In this document: one piece after another, positions 19,301 to 28,214 of the stretch
Layout of the letters: every line of letters starts with the position of its first letter
Position numbering within the stretch: the stretch's first letter is position 1
NCBI GenBank assembly: GCA_963812885.1
Contig: CAWEWZ010000007.1
Span: forward strand, 62,001 to 126,000
Origin: Bog-756 sp963812885
GTDB taxonomy: Bacteria; Actinomycetota; Acidimicrobiia; Acidimicrobiales; RAAP-2
DNA: 64,000 bases
Direction of reading: 5' to 3'
Position numbers and translations under genes: made by a program
The notes under the pieces: model-generated
The model's database searches: none
Told to the model about the DNA's origin: nothing
What the model saw: only the letters and a program-made list of their open reading frames with translations

Positions 19301-19649
19301 CCTCGATCACCGGATCACCGAAGTAGTCGTCGGTGTCCCGGGAGACCTCCCCGCCGCTGAGTCCGATCCGGAGGCCGAGGGGATGCTCCGCCATCCGATT
19401 GTCCCGGTCGACGGCCTGTTGCATGGCCACCGCGCAGGCCAACGCGGCCGAGGCCGTGGAGAACACGACCATCACCCCGTCGCCGAGGTTCTTGAGCTCG
19501 GTGCCCCCGGTGTCGGCGATGGCCCGGCGGAGCGAAGAGAAGTGGCGGCGCCGGATCTCGTCACCGGCCTCGGGGCTGAGCGAGGACACCAGCTCGGTCG
19601 AACCGACCAGGTCGGTGAAGAGCACCGTGATGTTCTCGATCACCGGCAT
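16310..19649 (-). CDS. Class III nucleotide cyclase-AAA ATPase-TPR protein (one frame break near 17710)
   Basis: A giant regulator of about 1112 residues after repair. Residues 1-180 are a class III adenylate/guanylate cyclase domain: ITVLFTDLVGSTELV with metal Asp, ELKNLGDGVMVVF with the second Asp, and LGEIKLKGLPDPV. Next is an AAA/STAND ATPase module with Walker A VSGEAGQGKTTLM and Walker B VVLVLDDLQWADPGS, then a long helical TPR-like C-terminus. Actinobacteria have many such cyclases, often with a LuxR helix-turn-helix at the end, but none is visible here (the end reads RQRLDGGQATVVH). One extra base near 17710 breaks YSRTDA/PDPVLGLDL. It probably makes cAMP in response to a signal gated by the ATPase. 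Confidence 0.86.
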
Positions 19650-19835
19650 CGAGACCTTCGCTTCCGCTCGTCGTCCGACGGAGGAACGCTGTCCCCGCCT
19701 CCGGTGATCGCCACGATGCTCCCCACTCGCCTTTGGGGTCGTCATCGTAGGCCAGAGTGGACGGATCCGGCCATGGCCGTCGATCGCCGATGGCCTGCCG
19801 GCCACGGGGTGACCGGTGGTGCTCCCGGCACCGGA

Positions 19836-19841
19836 TAGCGT
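19836..19841 (+). promoter_or_regulatory. -10-like box of the Ppx/GppA gene
   Basis: TAGCGT ends 7 nt before the ATG at 19849, the leaderless pattern again. Confidence 0.4.
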
Positions 19842-19848
19842 CACGCCG

Positions 19849-20832
19849 ATGCGGACCGTACGAGTGGGCGTCTTCGACCTGGGCAGCAGCTCCTTCCACC
19901 TGATGGTGGTGGACGCCACCCGGGACGGGGTGCTGGTACCGGTGCTGCGCCGCCGCTCGTTCCTCCATCTGGGTACTGAGGTGGCCAAGACCGGAGGCGT
20001 GCCCGCCGACCGGGCCGCCTCGGCCGTCCGCACGGTGCGGCGGCTCAGTGCCGCGTGCGACGAGGCCGGCGTCGACGTGGTGGTCGCCCTGGCCACGGCC
20101 GCCCTCCGCGACGCCGACAACGGGTCCCGCTTGATCAGCCGGCTCGAGCAGGTGCTGGGCAGCAAGATCACCTTGCTGAGCGGTGAGGAGGAGGCCCGGC
20201 TGTGCTTTCTGGGTCAGCGGGCCGGTGTCTGGGTGGGACACGAGCCCGTGCTCGGCCTCGATCTGGGTGGTGGGAGCCTGGAAGCGGGCATCGGCACCAT
20301 CGACGAGGTCATGGCCGTGGCCAGCGTGGCCCTCGGCACGGCGCGCCTCCGAGGGGAGCTCGGAACCGGCGAGCTACTGACCCCCGACGACCGCAAGGCC
20401 ATCACCGAGGTGGCCCTCCACCGGGCCGAGCCCATCCGGGCCATGCTCGAGGGCCACCCGGGAGCCGGGACCAGGGTCATCGCCAGTGGAGGCACGGTCC
20501 GGGCCCTGGCCCGGCTGGCCTTGGGCCTCCACCGACCGGTGCTCTCCTCGGGCTCGGTGTCTTCGATCCAGGTCAACCAGGTGGAGATCCCGGCCGGTCA
20601 GCTCCTCGACCTCTCGGACCGCCTGGCCACGCTCGACCTGGACGCCCGTCTCGCCCTTCCCGGGGTCCAGACCCGGCGGGCGCCTCTGCTGCCCGTCGGG
20701 GCGGTGGTGCTCTCCACGCTGGTCGAGAACCTCGGCCTGCAACGCCTGGTGGTGAGCGAATGGGGGCTCCGGGAAGGCGCCGTCATCGGCGCCCTCGCCC
20801 TGCAGCCCGACCGCCCCCGCTCCAGCGTGTAG
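19849..20832 (+). CDS. Exopolyphosphatase/guanosine-pentaphosphatase family protein
   Basis: A Ppx/GppA-family phosphatase of the actin-like ATPase fold, 327 residues. It has VGVFDLGSSSFHLMVVD (phosphate 1 loop), LGLDLGGGSLEAGIG (phosphate 2) and VIASGGTVRALARL. The short form without a C-terminal HD domain is common in actinobacteria, which often carry two paralogues, one acting on polyphosphate and one perhaps on pppGpp. Which applies here cannot be told from sequence. The ATG at 19849 is preferred over an upstream GTG because the conserved N-terminus begins right after it. Confidence 0.9.
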   Translation: MRTVRVGVFDLGSSSFHLMVVDATRDGVLVPVLRRRSFLHLGTEVAKTGGVPADRAASAVRTVRRLSAACDEAGVDVVVALATAALRDADNGSRLISRLEQVLGSKITLLSGEEEARLCFLGQRAGVWVGHEPVLGLDLGGGSLEAGIGTIDEVMAVASVALGTARLRGELGTGELLTPDDRKAITEVALHRAEPIRAMLEGHPGAGTRVIASGGTVRALARLALGLHRPVLSSGSVSSIQVNQVEIPAGQLLDLSDRLATLDLDARLALPGVQTRRAPLLPVGAVVLSTLVENLGLQRLVVSEWGLREGAVIGALALQPDRPRSSV

Positions 20833-20848
20833 GCGGTCGGGTCCCGGG

Positions 20849-21001
20849 TCAGGCCTTCTTGCCCAGGATCCTGTTCATCCCCGTCCCGCAGGTCGGGCAC
20901 TTGCCCTTGGCGGAGCGCCGACCGTTCGCCATCTCGACCTCTTCGCCCTCGAATTGCCGCTTCTCGCGGCATTTCACGCAATATCCCTCATACGACGCCA
21001 T
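20849..21001 (-). CDS. Small DUF5679-like zinc protein (50 aa)
   Basis: A short ORF that reads MASYEGYCVKCREKRQF, then a NGRRSAKGKCPTCGTG segment, ending KKA. Two CxxC pairs suggest one zinc ribbon. It matches my memory of the DUF5679 family, small actinobacterial proteins of unknown function that share YCVKCR and CPxCGTK-like motifs. A strong GAGGAGGAG ribosome site lies just upstream of the ATG. It ends 17 nt beyond the Ppx/GppA stop, convergent. Confidence 0.85.
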   Translation of the reverse strand: MASYEGYCVKCREKRQFEGEEVEMANGRRSAKGKCPTCGTGMNRILGKKA

Positions 21002-21019
21002 GTCTCCTCCTCATGATTC

Positions 21020-21036
21020 GGATGGCACCCATCCGA
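21020..21036. promoter_or_regulatory. Short inverted repeat upstream of the DUF5679 gene
   Basis: CGGATGG and CCATCCG form a 7-bp inverted repeat around CAC, and GGATGG recurs just after it. It lies 19 nt upstream of the small zinc-protein start and could be an operator. No regulator is known. Confidence 0.3.
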
Positions 21037-21147
21037 TGATCGGATGGACCGAACGTATCGGCCCGCGCCCGCCGGAAGGGGGGATGGGAGGTCGAAATGC
21101 TTGCAAAAGTTAGCAGCGGCACCCCGGGCCAACCGGCGATGGGTGGG

Positions 21148-24100
21148 TCAGCCGGTGGCGCCGCCGAGCGCCTCCGGTCCATCGGACGCAGCGATGCCGG
21201 CCATCATCTTCTCGATGTCCGGGGCCGGGAGCGGAGGGCTGAAGTAGTACCCCTGGGCCGTGGTGCACCCCCGCTGGAGGAGGACCCGGCTCTGCGCCGA
21301 GGTCTCGACCCCTTCGGCCACGCAGTCCAGGCCCAGGCGGGCGGCCATCGAGATGATGGCCGACACCAACGCGGAGTTGTCGCCGTCCGGGCCGAGCACC
21401 TGGACGAAGGACTGGTCGATCTTGAGCGTGCTGACGGGGAACGAGCCGATGCGGTTCAACGAGGAGTTGCCGGTCCCGAAGTCGTCGATGGTGAACCGGA
21501 CACCCAGCCGGCGGAGCCGTTCGATGTTCTCCTGGGCCGGACCCGGCGCTGTCCAGGACGACCCGCTCGGTGATCTCGAGCTCGAGGAGGGCGGGGTCGA
21601 CCCTGGTCTCGACCAGGGTGCGGTCGATGTTGTCGAACAGGGCGGGGTTGGAGAGATCCCGTGACGCCAGGTTCACCGACAGGCGGAGCGGCTCGAGGCC
21701 GTGGTCGAGCCAGGTGCGGAGCTGCCGGCACGCCTGTTCCAGCACCCAGGTGTCCAGAGCCACGATGATCTCGCTGCGCTCGGCGATGGAGATGAACGAC
21801 GACGGCTCGAGGATGCCCAGGGTGGGGTGGCGCCAACGGACCAGCGCCTCGACACCGACCACCTGGGAGGTGCGCAGGTCGATGTAGGGCTGGTAGAGCA
21901 CGAAGAACTCATTGTGGTCGAGGGCGTGGACGAGGTCGGCGTGGAGGGTTCGCTCGTCGATGGCCAATCGCGCCGCCTCGGCGGTGACCACCGAGCCGGA
22001 GTACATCTGGAAGGCGTTCCGACCCCGGCTCTTGGCCCGGTACATCGCCTCGTCGGCCCGGCTGAGCAGCTCGTCATAGGAATCGCCGTGCTCGGGGGCC
22101 ATGGCGATGCCGATGGAGGCCGATGCCTCCACCTCCTCCCCGAAGACGACGAAGGGCCTGCTCATCGCCTCGAGCGAGCGCTGGGCCAGCTGATCGATGG
22201 AGAGCTGGTCGGAGAGACCGGGCAACAGGATGGCGAACTCGTCGCCCCCCACCCTGGCCACGGTGTCCTGGCGCCGGACGGTGTCCACCAGGCGTTGGCT
22301 CACCTGCTGGATGAGGTCGTCCCCGGCGGCGTGCCCTTTGGTGTCGTTGACCGATTTGAAGTGGTCGAGGTCGACGAAGAACATGCACACCGGCTCGCCC
22401 ACCCGGCGCGACCTGACCAGCTCCTGTTCGACCCGGTCCTCGAAGAGCCGGCGATTGGGCAGCCCGGTGAGGGCGTCGTGCCAGGCCATGTGCGAGACCT
22501 TCTCCAGCAGTTCGAGGTTCTGCAGGGAGGTGGCGGCCTGGTCGGCCAGGCCCGACAACCGCTCGTGGAATTCGGCGTCGCCGACGTCGGCGGCCGAGCC
22601 CCCGGCCCCGAAGTTGGCCGCCACGACCCCGAGGAACTCACCGCCGGCCACCAGCGGCGCCACCACCGAGGCGGCCATGCCCGACCGTTCCAGCAGGCCC
22701 CGGAGCACGGGGTCCTCGGTCGAGCCGTCGACGACCATGACCTCTCTCGAATTGAGCATCCCCTCGATCATCGGGGTGTCGGAGCGGATGGTCACCGCGC
22801 CGCGTTCCGCCGCGGCCGGCCCGTTTCCCTCGGGCACACCGTCCCGGGCCGACGGGGCGCGGGGCGCCGGAGGCACGGCAGCCGACTGGGAAGTCGGGAA
22901 CGGGCGGATGGTCGACGGCGGCGTCCGGCCCGGCGACCCGGTGACCGGGACGATCGGGCCCAGTGACCCGTCGGGCGGGGACATGCCCTCGGTCCAGGCC
23001 CGCGGGACCAGCTGGCCGCGTCCGTGGTCCCAGAGGTAGACGGTCGACTGGTGGCAGTCGGTGACGGCCGGCACCGTGTCGGCCAGCAGTTGGATCAGCT
23101 CGCCCAGGTTGGTCACCCGGGAGACGGTCTCCGAGAACGAGAGCAGGGTCCGGGCGGTGGCGTCGCTGCGCTTGGCGTCGGTCAGCACCCGGAAGATGTC
23201 GAGGGCCACGGCGGCGTACTCGGCGAACAGCCTGAGCACTTTGGTCTCCGACGACGGGTGGCTTCGACCCGCCGGGGAGGAACTCGGCCAGACGGCCGTA
23301 CAGCTGGTCGGGGGAAGCGATGTCGACGATGAGCCTCGAGCCCCCGTCGTCATCGGGATCGTCGCGCCACAGCTCGGCCGCCGTCATCTGGGCCTCGTCG
23401 GGCTCGAGGCCGCGGGAGTGGATCTGCATGGGCATGCCCGGTCGGACCCGGATCATCAGGAGATACCGGTGGGCGGCGACCACCGCGTCGGCCCGGGCCG
23501 CGATCTGGGAGAGGAGCGACTCGACGTCGTCGCTCATCAGCTGGCTGGTCATCGAGAACGCACCTTCGATCAGGACGCTCATCCGGTTGAGCTCGGCCCG
23601 GAGCTCGGCCGTCCGGTCGGTGACCTCCCGGTCTTCGGCCCCGGGGACCCAGTCCATCCCCATCCCATCGGATCCGACGTCCTCGGGACGGGGTGCGCCC
23701 TGGTCCGAGGACGACACCGCGTCGGGGTCGTCCGAACCGGTCGACGGTTCCTCCCAGCTCAATGAGTAGAGGCAGTAGCGACCACCGCGGGCGCTGCATT
23801 CGGTCTCGCTGATCAGGGCGGGCCCGCGGCCGTAGAGGGCGGAGACCTGGGACAGCAGCCCGCGGGTCATCTCGCACAGATGGGCGTGCCGGCCTTCCTC
23901 GGAGAGGGGCAGGACCTGGATCAGCGCATGATCGGTGGCCACCTCGAGGGCCACCGCCTCGCTGGTGGCGTCGAAGTGCCCGGCCAGGGGTTCGATGTGC
24001 TTGAACGCGGTCGAAGGCGAACCCAGGGCCCGGAAGCGGTCGACCAGGCCGGAACCGTCGGGCACGTAGAGCAGCTTCTCCCCGACGTGGAGGCCGACGG

Positions 24101-24344
24101 CCCCGTCCCCCGACACCAGGGCGGCCGCGTTGAACAGGGCCACGGCCTCCTCGAGTGAGCTCCAGGCGCCCATGTCGGCCAGGGCGGCGAAGGAGCGGCT
24201 GTCACCGGCCATGGCCAATGCCTGGGCCACACCCACGTCGCCCTTCAGATCGTGGACCAGGTTGATCAGGACGTGCACGACGGCTCCGGACACCTCGTTG
24301 CGGTGTCCGGGGCCGCTGCTCGTCTGTTCAGCCTCGACGGTCAT
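21148..24344 (-). CDS. V4R/GAF-GGDEF-EAL cyclic-di-GMP enzyme (two frame breaks)
   Basis: A 1064-residue sensor enzyme after repair. Residues about 15-190 end in ETECSARGGRYCLYSLSW, the Cys-bearing tail typical of V4R/heme-NO-binding-like domains. Two GAF-like regions follow (around LLIQV-type ALDIFRVLTDAKRSD, and ERSGMAASVVAPLVAGGEF). Then comes GGDEF (ARVGGDEFAILLP) with an intact inhibitory RRQD five residues before it, and EAL (VGVEALVRWRHP, LELEITERV, LKIDQSFV, AEGVET). DDFGTG is followed by N rather than the usual Y. Extra bases near 23264 and 21541 split the frame. Probably bifunctional and product-inhibited. Confidence 0.87.
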
Positions 24345-24468
24345 TGCTCGTCATTCAACCCCTCGGCTCCGAAGCCGCGCCTCATTCCCTGATCCTGCTT
24401 GCCCTCTATCTTCGACAGACCTGGGACTTTCCTTTACCGGCCCTGGCACGGGCCGGGGGAGGGACATC

Positions 24469-24474
24469 TACACT
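24469..24474 (+). promoter_or_regulatory. -10-like box of the glutathione peroxidase gene
   Basis: TACACT ends 7 nt before the ATG at 24482. Confidence 0.5.
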
Positions 24475-24481
24475 GGCCGCC

Positions 24482-24970
24482 ATGAGCATCTACGACCCGT
24501 CACTCCACTCCCTGGCCGGTGAACCGGCGTCGGTCGGCGACTTTCGCGGCCAGACCCTCCTGGTGGTCAATGTGGCCTCGAAATGCGGGCTGACCCCCCA
24601 GTACGAGGGGCTCGAGCGTCTGCAGAAGACCTACGGCGACAAGGGGTTCACCGTCCTCGGCTTCCCCTGCAACCAATTCGGGGGCCAGGAGCCGGGCTCT
24701 GCCGATGAGATCGCCACCTTCTGCTCCACCACCTATGGCGTGACCTTCCCCATGTTCGAGAAGGTGGACGTCAACGGGGAGGACCGCCACCCGGTCTACG
24801 AGGAGTTGGTGACCTTCCCCGACGCCGAAGGCGAGGCCGGGGACATCCAGTGGAACTTCGAGAAGTTCCTCGTCTCGCCGACCGGCGAGATCCTCCAGCG
24901 CTTCCGGCCCATGGTCGATCCTGAGGCCCCTGAGGTGATCGACGCCATCGAGGCGAACCTCCCGGGCTGA
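24482..24970 (+). CDS. Glutathione peroxidase-family thiol peroxidase
   Basis: A 162-residue GPx-family peroxidase. The peroxidatic Cys is in VNVASKCGLTPQYEG, the resolving-type Cys in LGFPCNQFGGQEPG, and the Trp/Asn of the tetrad in IQWNFEKFLV. It reduces hydroperoxides in the cytosol. Cys-type bacterial members normally use thioredoxin rather than glutathione, and actinobacteria use mycothiol, so the name describes homology only. Single gene with its own promoter; the next gene is 75 nt downstream on the same strand. Confidence 0.94.
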   Translation: MSIYDPSLHSLAGEPASVGDFRGQTLLVVNVASKCGLTPQYEGLERLQKTYGDKGFTVLGFPCNQFGGQEPGSADEIATFCSTTYGVTFPMFEKVDVNGEDRHPVYEELVTFPDAEGEAGDIQWNFEKFLVSPTGEILQRFRPMVDPEAPEVIDAIEANLPG

Positions 24971-25045
24971 CCGGCGGTCCGGCGCTCCTCCTCGTTCGGC
25001 GGCTCCGACCGCGTTTCGGGTCAAACCAGTTAGGGGGTGAGCGGG

Positions 25046-25876
25046 ATGGCTGGACCTTCGGCCAACAACGAGGCGGTCGTCGACCACATGACCCAGGTAT
25101 GGGTGTCGCTGGTGACCGCCTGCGAGAAGCTGAAGCCGACCGAGTGGGTCCTGGCCACCGACTGCCCGGGCTGGACGGTGAAGGATCAGATCTCCCATCT
25201 CATCGGCATCGAGCGCCTGCTGCTCGGGGACCCACCACCGCCGCCGCTCGACCATGTGCCCGCCCACGTCTCCAACGCCTTCGGGGAGTTGAACGAGGCG
25301 TGGGTCGCCTCCCGCCGCACCGTGCCCGGGCACGAGGTGCTGGACGAGTTCATCCAGATCACCAACCGGCGCTTCGAGGAGCTCCGGGTCATGCCCAAGT
25401 CGAAGTTCGACGAGGTGGGCTGGAGCCCGGTCGGCGAGGTTCCCTACCGCCAGTTCATGGAGACCCGCATCCTCGACACCTGGGCCCACGAGCAGGACAT
25501 CCGAAGGGCGGTGGGCCGACCCGGGGGGCGGAACGGGGTGGGAGAAGCCATCACCCTCGACCGGTGTGCACGATCGATGCCCTTCGTGGTGGGGAAGCGG
25601 GTGACACCTCCCGACGGCACCTCGGTGCTGTTCGCGGTGACCGGCGTGATGGGAAGGAAGGTCAACGTGGCCGTGGACCAGGGACGCGCCTCGCTGGTCC
25701 CGGCGGAGCCCGACCATGACCCCTCGGTCACCCTGAGCATGGACCAGGAGGCATTCTGGCGGCTCGGCTTCGGGAGGGTGGATCCGGAGCGGGTCCTCGC
25801 CACCGGCGAGGTGCGGATCGAAGGGGACGTCGCCCTCGGTCATCGGGTGCTCGAGGCCATGGCCTTCATGATCTGA
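25046..25876 (+). CDS. Maleylpyruvate isomerase/DinB-like mycothiol-dependent protein
   Basis: A 276-residue DinB/YfiT-fold protein of the actinobacterial TIGR03083 type, several of which are mycothiol-dependent enzymes. The N-terminal signature is LATDCPGWTVKDQISHLIG, with the metal-ligand His. A later His lies in ILDTWAHEQDIRRAVG and completes a probable three-His site. The ATG at 25046 is chosen because AGGGGG lies 8 nt upstream, and the GTG at 25037 sits inside that ribosome site. The C-terminal SCP2-like part ends LGHRVLEAMAFMI. The exact reaction is unknown. Confidence 0.85.
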   Translation: MAGPSANNEAVVDHMTQVWVSLVTACEKLKPTEWVLATDCPGWTVKDQISHLIGIERLLLGDPPPPPLDHVPAHVSNAFGELNEAWVASRRTVPGHEVLDEFIQITNRRFEELRVMPKSKFDEVGWSPVGEVPYRQFMETRILDTWAHEQDIRRAVGRPGGRNGVGEAITLDRCARSMPFVVGKRVTPPDGTSVLFAVTGVMGRKVNVAVDQGRASLVPAEPDHDPSVTLSMDQEAFWRLGFGRVDPERVLATGEVRIEGDVALGHRVLEAMAFMI

Positions 25877-25962
25877 GCCCTCGTGGACGGAGCGCTCCGG
25901 GCGGTCACACCGGTGGCCACCGGGGGGTTTCCGGCGCGGAAAGTTCACGTCTCCGGTGCCGG

Positions 25963-25968
25963 TACACT
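25963..25968 (+). promoter_or_regulatory. -10-like box of tig
   Basis: TACACT ends 11 nt before the ATG at 25980, compatible with an almost leaderless tig-clpP transcript. Confidence 0.4.
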
Positions 25969-25979
25969 CGGCTGATCGT

Positions 25980-27326
25980 ATGAGAGCTACCGCCGAGCCC
26001 GAAGAGGGCAACAAAGTCCGCTTGTCCGTCGAGATCGAGGAAGCGGAGGTGGACGAGGCTCTCGACGAAGTCATGCGCCGGCTCTCCCGAGAGCTCCGCG
26101 TGCCCGGGTTCCGTCCAGGCAAGGTTCCCCGGAGGGTCATCGAGGCCCGCATGGGCGGTGCGGCCGCGCTGCGTGGCGAAGCCCTTCGTGAAGCGCTGCC
26201 CTCCTTCTACGCCCGGGCGGTCACCGATACCGAGGTCGACCCCATCGACCAGCCGGAGATCGACATCACGTCGGGTGACGACACCGGGGCGGTCTCGTTC
26301 GACGCCGTCGTGATGGTCCGGCCCACGGTGGCCATTCCCGGCTATCAGGGCCTGGTGGTCACCCTGCCGGATCTGGAGGTCACCGACGAGGAGATCGACG
26401 CGCAGGTCGATCGCCTGCGGTCGACATCGGGTGAGCTGATCGAGGTCGCCCGTCCGGCCCACGACGGCGACCAGGTCACCATCGACATCCACGGGACTCG
26501 CACGGGCGGTCTGGCCGCCGGGGACGACAGCGACCTCGACGCCGAGGACTATCTCTACGAGGTGGGAAGCGGGGGCGTGGTCCCCGAGCTCGACGACCAC
26601 CTGCGCGGAGCCAAGGTCGGCGACATCTTCACCTTCGACTCGTCTGTCGGTGACGGGAGCCAGACCATCTCGTTCCAGGTGCTGGTGAAGGATGTGAAGG
26701 AGCTGGTCCTTCCTGACGCCAGCGACGAGTGGGCGGCGGAGGCCTCCGAATTCGAGACGCTCGAGGAGCTCAGGGCGGACATCACCGAGCGCCTCCGTCA
26801 GCGTCATGTCGTCCAGGCCCAGATGGCCCTCCAGCAGAAGACCGCCGATGCACTGGTCGAACTGGTCACCGAGGAGATCCCCGATCAGCTGGTGGCCGAG
26901 GAGCTGCGCGAGCGGATCCACGACCTCAACCACCGGCTGGAGAGCCAGGGGATGAGCCTGGGCCAATTCCTCGGGGCCACCGGGCGCGGTGAGCAGGAAT
27001 TCCTCGAGGAGTTGCGGGCCGGTGCCCTCCACAGCGTCAAGGTCGACCTCGCCCTCCGGACCCTGGTCGAGGAGGAGGACATCGAGATCAGCGACGAGGA
27101 GCTCGACGAAGAGCTGGCGGCCATGGGCGAGCGCCTGGAGATGGACGTCAACGAGGTACGCGACCAGTTGGAACGGGCCGGACGTCTTCCGGCGGTACGC
27201 TCGGATCGGAGAAAGGCCAAGGCCATGCGTTGGCTGATCGACAACGTTGATCTGATCGATGAGGAGGGGAAGCCCGTGTCACGGGACGACCTGCAGGTGA
27301 ACCAGGGCGAGGAGGACTCGGAGTGA
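25980..27326 (+). CDS. tig: Trigger factor
   Basis: A ribosome-associated chaperone and peptidyl-prolyl isomerase, 448 residues. The N-terminal domain has the ribosome-docking loop VPGFRPGKVPRRVIE (GFRxGKxP), the FKBP-like domain covers about 150-240, and a helical C-terminal domain follows, with a short acidic end (QVNQGEEDSE). The ATG at 25980 fits the family N-terminus, and the GTG at 25956 is less likely. The last bases overlap the clpP start, so trigger factor and the Clp protease are translationally coupled, a widespread bacterial gene order. Confidence 0.97.
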   Translation: MRATAEPEEGNKVRLSVEIEEAEVDEALDEVMRRLSRELRVPGFRPGKVPRRVIEARMGGAAALRGEALREALPSFYARAVTDTEVDPIDQPEIDITSGDDTGAVSFDAVVMVRPTVAIPGYQGLVVTLPDLEVTDEEIDAQVDRLRSTSGELIEVARPAHDGDQVTIDIHGTRTGGLAAGDDSDLDAEDYLYEVGSGGVVPELDDHLRGAKVGDIFTFDSSVGDGSQTISFQVLVKDVKELVLPDASDEWAAEASEFETLEELRADITERLRQRHVVQAQMALQQKTADALVELVTEEIPDQLVAEELRERIHDLNHRLESQGMSLGQFLGATGRGEQEFLEELRAGALHSVKVDLALRTLVEEEDIEISDEELDEELAAMGERLEMDVNEVRDQLERAGRLPAVRSDRRKAKAMRWLIDNVDLIDEEGKPVSRDDLQVNQGEEDSE

Positions 27327-27976
27327 GTTTCACGGAGGGAATCAGGGAGATGGACGCACAGGCCTACAGCGTGCCTTGGGTGGTCGAGTCCACCAGCCGC
27401 GGTGAACGGAACTACGACCTGTACTCGCGCCTGCTGCGCGAGCGGATCATCTTCCTCGGGACACCGATCAACGACACCGTCGCCAACCTTGTCTGCGCCC
27501 AGCTGCTCTTCCTCGAATCGGAGGAGGCGGACAAGGACATCCATCTCTACATCAATTCACCCGGTGGTGACATCACTGCGTTGTTCGCCATCTACGACAC
27601 GATGAAGTACATCAAGCCCGACATGTCGACGTTCTGCTTCGGCCAGGCCGCCTCGGCGGCCGCCGTCCTGCTCGGTGCCGGGACTCGGGGCAAGCGATTC
27701 GCCCTTCCCCATGCACGGATCTTGCTGCACCAGCCCTTCGGCGGCGTCGAAGGCCAGGCCAGCGACATCGAGCTCCAGGCCAAGGAGATCCTGCGCATGC
27801 GTGATCTCCTCAACGGAATGCTGGCCAACGACACCGGTCAGACCACGGAGAGGGTTTCCAAGGACACGGACCGGGACTACATCATGACGGCCGACGAGGC
27901 GGTGGCCTACGGGCTGATCGACGAGGTCATCACGGCCCGGGATGCGGTGTCGATCGAGGCGGTCGGGGCTGCGTAG
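27323..27976 (+). CDS. clpP: ATP-dependent Clp protease proteolytic subunit
   Basis: The ClpP serine peptidase, whose two stacked heptamers form the degradation chamber served by ClpX. The catalytic Ser lies in CFGQAASAAAVLLGAG, the His in LHQPFGGVEG and the Asp in SKDTDRDYIM. At 217 residues it is of normal length. The GTG at 27323 overlaps the tig stop by 4 nt; an internal ATG at 27350 (MDAQAYSVPW) is an alternative close to the mature N-terminus. Only one clpP is present, whereas many actinobacteria have a clpP1-clpP2 pair here. Confidence 0.97.
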   Translation: MSFTEGIREMDAQAYSVPWVVESTSRGERNYDLYSRLLRERIIFLGTPINDTVANLVCAQLLFLESEEADKDIHLYINSPGGDITALFAIYDTMKYIKPDMSTFCFGQAASAAAVLLGAGTRGKRFALPHARILLHQPFGGVEGQASDIELQAKEILRMRDLLNGMLANDTGQTTERVSKDTDRDYIMTADEAVAYGLIDEVITARDAVSIEAVGAA

Positions 27977-28214
27977 CCCGTACAACGGCACGAGGGTCCT
28001 GTTGATGCCGGGCCAGCCGCTAGGGTTGAACTGAGGCAGTACCGCAGTTTGGGTAATCAACAGAGCATCGGTAGCCAACACAGCATCTGAACCAACACGG
28101 CAACAAGTATCTGGAGCAGTGGCACGGCCACTGGGACAGATCGAGCAGCAGGCAGTGGGCAGCACGCACGGATGAGCAACAGGGACCGCTGACAAAAGGA
28201 CAAGAGGAACCGAC
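27977..28214 (+). other. clpP-clpX intergenic region with structured A/C-rich leader
   Basis: 238 nt without an ORF and lower in GC than its surroundings. It has two near-copies of AACAGAGCATC/AACACAGCATC (around 28060 and 28079), several CAACA motifs and a 7-bp hairpin CAGTGGC-ACG-GCCACTG at 28117-28133. The clpX GTG is preceded by AAGAGGA (28201-28207). Possibly a long 5' UTR. Confidence 0.5.

Noticed and set aside
16310..19649. LuxR-type (LAL) transcription factor
   Set aside because: Front is a cyclase domain with metal Asp residues, and no helix-turn-helix is visible at the end.
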